From: Tetrahymena thermophila SB210
Taxonomy: Eukaryota > Ciliophora > Oligohymenophorea > Hymenostomatida > Tetrahymenidae
DNA length: 64,000 nt
Assembly: GCF_000189635.1 (NCBI RefSeq)
Contig: NW_002476463.1
Location: 1,550,001 to 1,614,000, forward strand
Direction of reading: 5' to 3'
Shown: in pieces, positions 50,499 to 64,000 of the stretch
Layout of the letters: each line of letters begins with the position of its first letter
Position numbering within the stretch: position 1 is the first letter of the stretch
Position numbers and translations under genes: made by a program
The notes under the pieces: model-generated
Databases searched by the model: none
Told to the model about the DNA's origin: nothing
What the model saw: only the letters and a program-made list of their open reading frames with translations

Positions 50499-51462
50499 TT
50501 ATTTTATATTTTTACTATTCAACTAAAAAAAGATATCTTAAATAAATATTAGATTGGCTTTTCAATAAAAAACAAATATTAGATTAAATAGCACTTTAAC
50601 ATAATCCAAAAAAGAAAGTGTTATATTTTGTATCAAAATCTGATGATTAAATCAGAAATTTTATTTTTTATAAAATAAATTTGTTTTGAGAAAATTTTAG
50701 GAAAAGCCTTTTCTTCTAAAATTTATCATGGTAAATCTTACCTTTGATAATGCTTAATATATTTTATTTAATCAAAAAATGTAGTTTACTTAAATGAATA
50801 ATTGATAATTAATCATAAATTAAATGGCTAGAATAAAAAGAATAAAAATATTTTTTTATTAGAAAAGTTACAAAGAGAATTTACAGACAATACTTTACAT
50901 ATTTTCATACTTTCATTAAGATAAGAATATGCAAAATATAGAAAAATAAATTCAATAAGAAAAATAAAATAGTAAATGTTTATTTTAAACAAATATGTAA
51001 TTATTATTATAAAAATTTTGGGTATTTCAAATCATTTAAACTATTATGAAAACATTAAATATGTTTACATTATATGAAAGTTATTTACTTTAAATGAATA
51101 AAATTTTAAAGTTAAATATTTTCTAAAGCAATTTAACAGTTTAGTATTTTTAAAAATGAAATAAGTATTTCAATAAAATAGACAAATATTAAAGCACTGT
51201 TCATCTCCCTAATATCTACCTTATGTATATTTGATAATATTTTAATTCTATATGGTCTCACAAGAAAAGTATAAATTAATTAGATGTATTTCCAATTTAA
51301 AAACAGATTAATATTTTTTAATTAGATTTGTTTATTGAATTGAATAATAAATTAATTATTTTGCTATAAATATGTAGCTATTAAATTTTTGTATATTACT
51401 AATAAATATTAAAATAAATAAAAATTACCTTTAAGTAAAGTAGAAAAAAATTGTCTAATAAA
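50499..51462. other. Intergenic, divergent 5' flanks
   Basis: About 960 bp between CutC (-) and the first BI-1 gene (+). A stretch near 51205-51245 (CTACCTTATGTATATTTGAT) resembles DNA upstream of the second BI-1 gene near 52757-52780, so the duplication that made the pair seems to include upstream sequence. Confidence 0.5.
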
Positions 51463-52284
51463 ATGGATATTGAATAAAATTATAACTAAAATAACAACTA
51501 TTATAATAATAATTCCTAGTATAATAATAATTAGAGTATTGATGGCTAGAATTAATATTAAGAAGAATTTAACTAATAATTATTTTAAAAGTAGAATGAA
51601 GGGTTGCTAGGAAATACTCGCCTTGGATTTATTCGTAAGGTCTACTTAATATTAGGTACCCAATTACTAGTTACTGTTTTGATGACAGTCGGAGCTATGT
51701 ACTCTCCAGGGTTCACCACATTTTAATAAAATAATTTATGGCTATTATACACATGTATAGTAATAATGTTTATTGTAGAAATAGCTCTCTTCTGCTTCAG
51801 AAATATAGCTAAAACTGTTCCTATAAACTACATTTGCCTATTTATTTTTACATTCTGCATGTCATATTTTGTTAGCACTTGTTGCTCTCTTTTAAATAAA
51901 TCAAGCGAAGATGGATAGAAAATGATTTTAGTTGCTGCTGTTATGACCTTTGGGATAGTAGTTGCTTTAACAATTTATGCTTTTAAAACTAAAACAGACT
52001 TCACTATTTTGGGTGGCTTCCTCTTTTGTTTTGTGATAATTCTTATTATATTTGGTATATTTTTAGTTTTTACTTATTCAAGAGTAGCTTACATTGTGTA
52101 TAGTGCTCTTGGATGCTTGCTCTACTCCCTTTATCTGATTTATGATACCCAACTAATTATAGGGGAAAAAAAATATTCACTAGATATTGATGATTACGTG
52201 ATCGGAGCTTTAATGCTTTATAATAATATTATTTATATATTCTTTGAAATTTTAAGAATCTTTAGAGTTTTGAGCTTAAAATGA
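51463..52284 (+). CDS. Bax inhibitor-1/TMBIM family membrane protein (copy 1)
   Basis: Single exon, 273 codons plus TGA. A Gln/Asn/Tyr-rich soluble N-terminus of about 50 residues precedes GNTRLGFIRKVYLILGTQLL, the usual entry to the TMBIM fold. Seven hydrophobic segments follow, and the family's C-terminal signature is present: LGCLLYSLYLIYDTQ, then DIDDYVIGALMLY. Proteins of this family (BI-1, Lifeguard, GRINA) are calcium-leak or cell-death-modulating proteins of the ER, Golgi or plasma membrane. Asp228 in YDTQ is kept, but the second Asp of the family's pair (LY-x-D-II) is Asn255 in LYNNIIYIFF, and the C-terminal end is diverged. This copy may therefore have altered proton or calcium gating. 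It has a tandem paralogue in the same orientation. Confidence 0.93.
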
Positions 52285-53017
52285 GTGAAATGATTATAAT
52301 ATTCTAAATCAAACGAATCTACACACAAATATATAAATTAGTAATAAACTATAATTAAATAAATAATAGCAAATTAGTTAAAAATTATAAACAATAGAAT
52401 AAAAAGTTTCTTTAATAAATAATTTCCATATTTTCATTCTTTAAAAATATTTATTTTTTAATATAAAAATAAATTGAAAATAAAAAATCATTATAAAGTT
52501 AGAATTTTAAATTATTTTTTCTAATTTTCTTTTGGGCATTTTAATTAATATAAAAATTAAAATAAATTATTAAAATATTTTTTTAAAAGTAAAAAACTTA
52601 AAACATATTTACTTTAAATATTTTAGAGAAATAAAATATTAAAAGAAAATGTTTTTTTATTTATGTATTATTTATTATTCTAAAGAGTATAAAAGAAAAA
52701 ACTTACTTACATATTAGAATAAAATTTGATACTTTTTCAAATTCGCTTTTTTCTGCCTTATGTAAATTTGATAGTAATGTAATCAATCTTGTTTGAATAC
52801 ATATTAAAATTTATGAAGTAGATGAATTATCAATTATGAAAATAGATAAACATTTTTTTTGTTAGATTTGCTTATTTAATAGAATACTAATAGTTAGTTA
52901 GTTAGTTAGATATAAATATAGAGATAGCTTTTAGATTTTTTTATATTGTTAAAAGATTATTAAATACACAAAAAAACTAATTTTAAGAAATAAATAACAA
53001 AAAAGTTGTTTGATAAA
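52285..53017. other. Intergenic between BI-1 copies
   Basis: A/T-rich spacer of about 730 bp. The part near 52757-52780 resembles the region upstream of copy 1. A run of TTAG units (AGTTAGTTAGTTAG near 52892-52907) is present. No gene is seen. Confidence 0.55.
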
Positions 53018-53833
53018 ATGGATATTGAACAAAACTAAAACTATAATAACAACTAGTATAATAATAATAATTACTAGTATAGCAATAATTAGAACATTTA
53101 TGGCTAGAATTAATATTAGGAAGAAATTAACCAAGGATTTTTTGAAAAGCAGAATGAAGGATTGTTGGGAAATACTCGTCTTGGATTTATTCGTAAGGTT
53201 TACTTAATATTAGGTGCACAATTACTAGTTACTGTTTTGATGACTGTTGGAGCTATGTACTCTCCAGGATTCACCACATTTTAATAAAATAACTTATGGT
53301 TGCTTTACACATGCATTGTAGTAATGTTTATTGTCGAAATAGCTATCCTCTGCTTCAGAAATGTTGCTAGAACTGTCCCAACAAACTATATTTGCCTATT
53401 TATTTTCACTTTCTGCATGTCATATCTTGTAAGTGCTTGCTGCTCTGTTGTGAAGCAATAAAGTGATGACGGATAGAAAACAGTTTTGATTGCAGCTGTT
53501 ATGACTCTTGGCGTAGTAGTTGCTTTGACAATTTACGCTTTTAAAACCAAAACAGACTTCACTCTTTTGGGTGGCTTCCTCTTTTGCTTTGTAATGGTTC
53601 TTATTATTTTTGGAATATTTTTAGCCTTTGCATATTCAAGAACAGCTTATATAGTCTATTGCGCTCTTGGGTGCTTGCTCTATTCCCTTTACTTGATTTA
53701 TGACACCCAGCTTATTGTAGGAAAAAAGAGATACGCATTAGAAATTGATGATTACGTCATCGGAGCTTTAATGCTTTATATTGATATAATTGGTTTATTC
53801 TTGGAAATTTTAAGACTCTTGAGCTCTAGATGA
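53018..53833 (+). CDS. Bax inhibitor-1/TMBIM family membrane protein (copy 2)
   Basis: Single exon, 271 codons plus TGA, closely similar to copy 1 along its whole length including the Asn/Gln/Tyr-rich N-terminus. The membrane core is nearly identical (for example FRKVYLILGAQLL-type entry, AMYSPGFTTFQQNNLW, FKTKTDFTLLGGFLFCF). The C-terminal signature is canonical: YDTQLIVGKKRYALEIDDYV, then GALMLYIDIIGLFLEILRLL. Both Asp229 (YDTQ) and Asp256 (LYIDII) are present, matching the di-aspartyl pair known in bacterial and human relatives. This is therefore the conventional copy of the pair, expected to sit in an internal or plasma membrane and affect calcium leak and stress survival. Confidence 0.94.
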
Positions 53834-55411
53834 GTGAAGAAATAATAATAATAATTTTCTAAATTAAAAGACTCTATAGAGTAAATGTATTAAAAAATAA
53901 TATAAAAAGTTGATAATTAAAAACAAAAAATTGATATCTGTCTTTGTTTATTTATATAGCAAATCTCATTATAAAATTAATATTAATTGTCAATTTTACC
54001 AAATAATTCCAACATTTTTATAGGAGAAACTAATATTTTTGTATTTTAATCAATCATAACTATAATTTTAACTTAAAAAAATGATCAAATTATAAATTTT
54101 TTTTTAATTCTCATTATATGTAGATAAACTTCATTTTATATATGCTTTTTCCTTTGATAATAGTACATAATTTAAAAAGTTAAAAGTAAATAAGTCTATA
54201 TTATTGACAGTCCATTTTTATTAAATTAATATTTTCATGCTTAAAATACAAACATCTTACTCACAAAATAAAAATTTAATTCTAAAAAATTTATTTAATG
54301 TTAATTCTTATAAAGGTTTTTATATATCTGAGCTTTTATCTTTATTTTTTAATTAATTTAAAATAATTAATATTTTTTAATTATTTTATATTAAAATATT
54401 ACAAATGCAAAAAAAACCAAAAAACTGATATTTATACAAGATTTTTTTGCTTTTTATGGATTGAATAAATTTTGCCATAAAATCAAAATACAAAGCTTTT
54501 TAAGCTATAAAAAAGACAATTTATTTTCAAATAATTATAAATTATATTGGTTTTTTAATGATTTTTCAAATTATTAATAGCAATTTATTTTAAAAATACT
54601 ATCTTTAATTATTAGAATATTGCTATATTTTTGTTTTAGAATATTACCATAATAATTAAATTTTCAAATCTAATTTATAATTGATTTTATGAAAATATTC
54701 TAATATAATTTAATAAATTTATAAAAAATGATTAAGTTTATATTAGCATTTTCAGAAAAGAGATAACAATTACTATCATAAAAAAAGAAGTAATAAATAT
54801 AATAAATAATTCATAATTATAATTAAGGATAGATAATTTATTTATATTTTTATTTCAAATTTATCCATCATCACTATAATTTATTTATTTATTTAGTGGT
54901 ACGTATTTACAAAAAAAGTAATTTTTATAATTCAAAATTATTCATATAATGAAAAATTTAATGTAATTAATAAATTTTATTTAAATTTCATTATGAACAA
55001 ATTAAAAAAATAAAATCCCAGCAATTAATTCAGTTATTCATTTAATAATGAATTAGAAATAAAAAAGGAGCAAGTGAGTGAGTCAGTGATTAATGGATTT
55101 AGTATTGATTGTTGACTTGATTATAGTAACACAAAGAAAAATACTTAAATTTATAAAATCTAACAAATAGAATGCTAACTAAAAATAAATTTTAGAGATT
55201 GAGAGAATAACACACACTTAAATTTGTTTATTTGTTTGTTTATTTATTTATTAAATATAGTTGTAAAGTAAAGTAAAATATTTTGTGTAATATTTAATTC
55301 TCATTATTCAGTCAGTCAGTCAATCATTGAGTAAGTGAGTGAGTGAGTTGATATTTGATGATTTATGCAACATAATAATTATTAATTTGTTTGAATATTA
55401 GTTTATTGATC
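53834..55411. other. Intergenic 1.6 kb with simple-sequence tracts
   Basis: Convergent 3' flanks of BI-1 copy 2 and the ERK7-type kinase. Holds GTGA/GTCA tetranucleotide tracts near 55073-55092 and 55309-55350 and TTTA/TTTG tracts near 55219-55254. No gene is seen. Confidence 0.6.
55309..55350. repeat. Tetranucleotide tract (CAGT/GTGA)
   Basis: Runs of CAGTCAGTCAGTCAAT followed by GTGAGTGAGTGAG. A shorter GTGAGTGAGTCAGTGA tract lies about 230 bp to the left. These are simple repeats in a noncoding 3' region. Confidence 0.8.
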
Positions 55412-58106
<2,695 letters not shown>

Positions 58107-60464
58107 TTTCAATCAATAATCAATCCTGTCTAATAATTAATATTTTTCTTTTTCAAACGAATTCACTCTTTAAATAATTTATTAATCTTGTTTTGATTTT
58201 TATTATGTTTGATAAGGTGCTTTATAATATTTTGTTATTAAATAAACTATGATTATTCATTTCCTTTCCTAATTAACTTTTTATTTCAGCATGATTATTT
58301 TTTCAAACAAAGTTTATTTATTAGCAAATTTTCTTTGATGCAACAAACTAAGTTTCTTCTCTTTATAGCAAACAACTGCAACTACACAGAAATTAAATCC
58401 CTTCATTCATTAATAATTAATTCATATATTTGGTGACTTTCAATAAAAAATAAACAAAATTTTATTCAGCTATTGAATATCGATTTATTTATTTACCAAT
58501 CATTTAGCTTTATGACAAAAAATAAGTACAATGCGAATATTGAAATGTCTTGATTATCAATAAAAATAGATTAGATTATCAATTATATGAAATTTATTTT
58601 TAATTAATTGAAAAGTTAATTTTATTTTTTTTATATAAAAAAATTTAAATCAATTATTTTGAAAAAAATGGAAGGTTTTTTTTTTTAGCCAAATAGAAAA
58701 ATAAAAAATTTGATTTTTTAGTGAAATTTTATTATTATATCATTAATTTATTTATGTATTCGAAATGAATGTTATATACTCTGTTCTGATTGATTAATAA
58801 TTGAATTTTATACTCTTTAATAGAATAAATAAATATTTGTTGATCTTGAAAATTTTGAAAATCAGTTTGACACAAACAAGATTTTCTATTTCTTAGTTAA
58901 GCAGAATTAGAATAAGATATAATAAGTTTATGTATTATATTTAAGGATACAAAGGATTGTTAGTATAATTAAAAAAAACCTTCAAATATTATGAAAAATA
59001 TTTATTTTTTAAATTTAGTAGAAAAAAATTTACCTCAAAATAAAAAGCACACTATTTGTTTGAATAGTACTTTTTTATATTTTCTAGTCGCATAGTAAAA
59101 TCTAATTTATATTAAATTAATTGATAATAAGAAACAATTACATTTTATTTTTACTTTTTAGATCATTAATCTTCAAAAAAAATAAAATGTAAATATAAGA
59201 ATGATAGCAAGCTTTTTAGTGTTACTCAAAAGTATTTGGCTAATTTGCAAATATTGCTTTAAAATCATCAAATTTTATGAATTTATTATTTAAATAGTCA
59301 TTTTTCAAAATATTTATTTAATCAAAAACAGGCCCAGTAGATTCAATCCTTTTCTATTAATATATTCCCTGGTTATTGAAAATTAAAGTAAATTCTTATA
59401 AATATGTTTTTGAAGACAGATTTTAACAATTACTGTATAAATGCTGACAGAATTAATATTTTTCAAGAGAGATTCTTTCCTTATTTTTTACACTCTCCTG
59501 TTTAAGCTCTTATAGCCACTATTATTAAATATAATTTTTATTTTACATTTTTGTGAAAAAATATTAATCATGAATAATTTATCACGCTGGCTTTATATTG
59601 AATTTATAAAAACCTAAGATTTTTATTTCGTATTGCTTGAATATAAGCTATTTTGCTGTAAATTGTAAGCACATTTAATTATATGACTCTTTGAATCCAG
59701 GAATTAAAAGAAATGTAATTTTTATTATATTTAAATCTTAGAAATTTATTTTTAAAGAGAAGATGATTGGAAATTTATATAGAATTAAGAAGAATAAGGA
59801 AAATTAGCTTTCATCTTTATAATAATTTGATATTTATTGTAAGGATTTCTTTTTTAATCTTATTTGATTTCAAAAATTAAAATAAGCATAAATTAAATGA
59901 ATGGCAAATAATTGATTATTCTAAACATTGTAAAGTATCTAACTAATAAATATAAATATTATTTACAACGAAGCAATTATCAAGATTAATAAATTAAGTG
60001 CGAGCCTAATTAGTTTAAAAAAAAATAGACAGACAAGAACATGATTAAGTGTAAACACAAAAATTTAAATTATAGCTACCAGATACTGTAAAATCGTCAA
60101 AAAAATTTGTTTTTAAAAATAGCTGAAATCAAAAAATAAAATAAAAAAGCAAAATTAAATATTAAGAACAAAGTATAATTCGGAATAATAGTAGAAAAAT
60201 TTATAAATAGAATAGCTGATTACTAAGACTCTTACGTGCATAAGTAAATAAATAAATTAATAGGAAACACACAACCATCTAATTTTAATAATTTGATTTA
60301 TTTTAATTATAATAAATAATTCACAAAAAAAAGTAAAAAGAGAAAAAATAAAACAAAAAATCAAAGAATAGCTCTTAAAATTTAAACTAACATAGAAATT
60401 TTTTTAAAATTATTTGGAGCTAAAACAAAATTGAATATAATCATATAAAATTTTACTACAAAGA
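58107..60464. other. Intergenic 2.4 kb, divergent 5' flanks
   Basis: DNA between the starts of the ERK7-type gene (-) and the 1034-residue gene (+). A slightly less A/T-rich stretch lies at about 59325-59530, but neither strand gives a convincing frame there. No RNA gene is recognised. Confidence 0.5.
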
Positions 60465-63400
60465 ATGAGCTAATCACCAATAGTTTTAGAAGAAGCTGCT
60501 AATTCATCCTCTTTACATGATAAAAGTCTCTACAAAAATATAGAAACAAAATTTATGCTAAATTCATTCTATAGTCAATCTCAAGCAAACTAACTTTAGT
60601 AATCACCAAGCTCTAACGGATCTCTGAAGGCTTCACCATAAATATATCACTCGCCTCAGATTGGCTCAAATAATTAAAAAATATCAAAATTTAATACAGA
60701 GAGTGGATTTTCGCCTTCTTTAAAAAATAGAATTATTTCATAAACTACATTAAATAGAGGCAGCAATACTCCACCTCCTTCATTTTTTAAGCAAACTGAA
60801 AATTTTAAAGAGAGTCCAATATTAACTGAATAGGGGGAAACAAAAAATACTAGAAGGTAGACAATTAGTACTAACATTGCTTTTAACTATAAAAACTCAA
60901 AAAGTGTTTAATATCTTCCATCCTTTGGATTTAACTCAGAAAATAAAGCAAAGAAAGAAGAAACAGTTTAACTACCTCAAATTGAATAATTTCAAGCAAC
61001 TAAGTCTGTTTAAAAGATAAAAAACAAACTTTCTCAGCTTGAAGACAAATAATGCTTCTTCAATGAAATTAATAAACTCTCTAGGAAATCGTTATGCAGT
61101 AATATAAATACAATAAGTGAATAAGTTAAAATATTTGCTGCTATTCCTGATACTGCTAGTAAATCTAACACAAACCAATAATTAGAAAGAGATTAATTTA
61201 ATTAAAACCAGCAATAAGCTTAAAAAAATATTGACAAGAAAAGTCTTTAAGAATATACCAGTTTAACTTTGCAAATTAACAAGTCGCCTAAACTTGCTCC
61301 TACAAGCCGCCCATCTATATTTTAGGAAAGTCAAAATTCAATTAAGAGTGATTAAAGACTAACTCCATAAAAGGCTTATGGTCCTAATCCTAACAGCTGT
61401 TTGAATAAACTTTGCTTAACATCAAAAGAAACAAACGAATATGATTCTCTTTCTACTTAGAAGACCAAAAATGGTACTCCTATGAAAAAAGCTTCAATCA
61501 TTTTTAAGTATCCTATTGCAGAAAATTCAAGCGGTGCATCAACTTTACAGGAAATCGAAGGCAGCAATGGTACATTATAAAACATAATCAGTAATAATAA
61601 TAAAGGTAAGCATCAAACAAAAGATTAAAATAAGGAAGCTAGTGATATTTAATCATCTCAAACATTCTCTTCAGAAGAGGAATCTACTTAAACCTTGATT
61701 TCATAAATTAATAATAATCAACCAAATATAAAAAACTTTAACAATCTCCATAAGCTTTAATAAATGGATAGTTAAGATTATAAGAGCTCTTAATATTCAC
61801 CACAAGTAGGGAGCTAAACTCTGCGCAGAAGAAAAACAGCTAACCATATGGTTATCACTCCATTGAATTAAAATACACAAAAAATATAAAGCCCAATTAA
61901 CAAAGAAGAAATCATTTACAATCTAACAAGTAGATAAAGCCAAAAAACTGAAAGAATTATGAACTTATTCTAGTAGCAGCATGCTACTTTTAGCACTTCC
62001 TAATCATAAAGCGCTTTAAACTATGATAGAGCAGCCTTGATGAGATAGTTGTATTTCTTATTACCTGATTTAAAGAAATTTGTTACAGAGGAAATAGAAA
62101 AAGATGATGAACTAAAGACTAGCGTCTTTTCGTTTTACATGATGTAAGACATAAATGAATTCTCATTTCACTTTAGCTAGTATTTAGATCATTTAGCTGA
62201 GTAGCGCTAACTTACTTAAAAGACTTTTCCAAATAAATTTCCAAAAAAAATATTATCAAAAATAACTAGTTTTATGCTGAATTATTTATCTCAGCAACCA
62301 GAAAATAGCGAATAACTTAAATGTTTATTAAACGAATAAATAAGTAAATCTCTTCACATTGTGATGCCTTCAACTTTATTAGAAGCGCTAGGTGGATATA
62401 GCAAAGTTAGAGTCCTAAGCTAAGAAATCTTCAAGATGTTGCAAACTAGCGCTCTTTCCAGCCATATTTTAATCCACCCTGAAGAAGAAGGAGCAAATAA
62501 AATTGAAGAATTTTTACTTGCAGCATTGTAATCAGATTAGTCTAAAACTTAAAAAATGATTGACGAATTTAAAAAATACACAGGAACAAGCTTTAGTGGG
62601 GCTGAGTTTTATGTTATGAAGCAAATTTTATACAACTATTTTAATTCTCATACATATTATTCTGATGAAGTTAAAAATGCTTTCTTTGAGCTTTTAGAAG
62701 GTGTGCGCTACTAAGTTACAGAAGAAGAAGGTTTTAACTAATTATTATTAGAATAAAAATAAGCTGATTTAATAAAAGAAATGCATTTCATTTGGAAATA
62801 AGATCCTATTTTAAGTAAGCTAAAAGAATCATTCAAAAATTCTTCATTATCTTTTATCTAAACTGTCTTTGATTACACTTTTTCTAGTAATAACTGCTAT
62901 CAAATTAGTAGTGCTTACTATGATAGCTTCTCCACCTAATTAGATATATTAGTAGTAAAATCTCTTCATTAAATGGTCAAGGTTGCTACAAGGAGATAAG
63001 GAATAACTTAAAATTTAGTTTAAATGAACATCAATTTCTTATTTAAGAAATTCTAATGGTTTATATAAAAAACTAATAGCAACTATGTCAGTGTAGTAGG
63101 AAATTGTAAAGAAATTTCTGATCAAATGCTTTTTATAATCTTGAATTAAAAAGTAAATAATGACTCTCCAACAGTACCTTCACCCACAAAACCTAGCAAT
63201 AGCATCACTGATCTTGACAGTAAACAAATTGCTAAAACTAAAAATAATAAATTTAGGTTACTCTATTAACTTTAATAATCCAATTAATAACAAAATTAAC
63301 AAAAATAAAATCTTTCTACATATTAACCTCTAACTGATATTTCAAACTTTTCCCAATTCTTGAGTCTTTTCTTTAATTTCTACTCCACATTTCATTATTC

Positions 63401-63569
63401 TGATTTAGTTAACTTCTTTAAGTCAGAAAAATGTACAATAGAAATATTTTAATTTTGGACTTAGATATTCTCAGAGGCCCTTGTAGACGTTAGAGGAATA
63501 TCAACTAAATTAGCAGGTGAAATTAGCAAATTTATTTATGATCTCTTTGAATTTTTAAAAAATAAATGA
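60465..63569 (+). CDS. Unrecognised 1034-residue protein with disordered N-terminal half
   Basis: Single exon, 1034 codons plus TGA, unusually long for an intronless gene here. Residues 1-480 are Ser/Asn/Gln/Lys-rich with many Ser-Pro sites (NSFYSQSQANQLQQSPSSNG, TLNRGSNTPPPSFFKQTENF) and look disordered. From about residue 500 it becomes a folded, mainly helical domain: ERIMNLFQQQHATFSTSQSQ, LMRQLYFLLPDLKKFVTEEI, FSFYMMQDINEFSFHFSQYL, HIVMPSTLLEALGGYSKVRV, and a C-terminal block with FSNFSQFLSLFFNFYSTFHY and FQFWTQIFSEALVDVRGIST. No signal peptide, membrane helix or catalytic signature is seen. Clustered Ser-Pro and Thr-Pro sites suggest phospho-regulation. I do not recognise the family. Confidence 0.8.
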
Positions 63570-64000
63570 TTTTATAAATAAAAAACCTAATAATAAACTC
63601 TTCAATAAAAACATTACCAAATCAATTTATAAACTAAAACTTTAATAAGCAAAAAGTCATCTTCAAACAATAAATTCTGTATGTTACCAAAAATTAAAAA
63701 TATTAAACCAAATATATAATCTATTAAAATAATTTACACATAAACATATTATAAAATCAATTTTGTAAATATTTTTCCATCCATCCATCTATATCTATCT
63801 ATCTATCATTATATTTATATATTAAATATTAAACTAGACTATTAAAACAATTTCTATGCAATTCTTGTATAAATAATTTGATTTTTTAATAATACATTAT
63901 TAAGAAATACTTTAGATTCTTTAAACTATTAATATTATTAATTATTTTTATAAGAGCTTCTTGATTTACTTTATTTCAATAATTAATTTCATTTATTAAA
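63570..64000. other. 3' flank of the last gene
   Basis: A/T-rich DNA to the window edge, containing the CCAT/CTAT tract listed separately. No gene is seen. Confidence 0.6.
63776..63807. repeat. CCAT/CTAT microsatellite
   Basis: Consecutive CCAT units followed by CTAT units in noncoding DNA downstream of the last gene. Confidence 0.85.

Noticed and set aside
52949..53207. Overlapping frames on both strands at the start of BI-1 copy 2
   Set aside because: They arise from the AAT/CAA/TAA-rich N-terminus. The frame in the other phase joins directly to the membrane domain.

Overview
The window is ciliate macronuclear-type DNA, most likely from a Tetrahymena relative. It is extremely AT-rich. Real reading frames are full of TAA and TAG that align with glutamine in recognisable proteins, and every gene closed here ends at TGA. 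Introns are AT-rich, begin with GT and end with AG, and are mostly about 48-145 nt, which is too long for Paramecium. Gene coordinates below assume UAA/UAG = Gln. A standard-code reading breaks nearly every gene into pieces. No telomere repeats, tRNA or rRNA genes were seen.

Layout. 0.5-4.1 kb: two tandem M18 aspartyl aminopeptidases (-). 4.9-7.6 kb: a leucine-rich-repeat gene (+) built from near-identical 90-nt exons, one repeat per exon. 8.1-13.1 kb: three tandem copies (-) of an unrecognised family; the first is frameshifted by a perfect 41-bp duplication. 14.7-15.8 kb: secreted GH18 chitinase-like enzyme (+). 16.1-17.8 kb: second LRR gene (+). 18.2-19.7 kb: pseudokinase with coiled coil and a CxxC...CxxC tail (-). 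20.9-27.0 kb: 1791-residue helical-repeat protein (-). 27-31.2 kb: long AT-rich gap. 31.3-35.7 kb: secreted 1444-residue IPT/TIG protein (+). 36.3-37.0 kb: duplicated intergenic unit. 37.1-41.4 kb: two small MGCG lysine-rich proteins (-) flanking a third LRR gene (+). 43.8-47.2 kb: protein with two cyclic-nucleotide-binding domains (+). 47.9-49.4 kb: coiled-coil protein (-). 49.9-50.5 kb: CutC (-). 51.5-53.8 kb: two tandem BI-1/TMBIM membrane proteins (+). 55.4-58.1 kb: ERK7/MAPK15-type kinase with a Gln-rich tail (-). 60.5-63.6 kb: unrecognised 1034-residue protein (+).

The genes are individually transcribed eukaryotic units and do not form an operon or an evident pathway. Expansion by local duplication is the main theme: M18 x2, unknown family x3, BI-1 x2, MGCG x2, LRR x3 and internal exon duplication. 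Exon models were checked by phase: for each multi-exon gene the summed exon lengths are divisible by three and end at TGA. The weakest points are the 5' ends of the LRR gene at 4.9 kb (no start found), the LRR gene at 16.1 kb and the cyclic-nucleotide gene.
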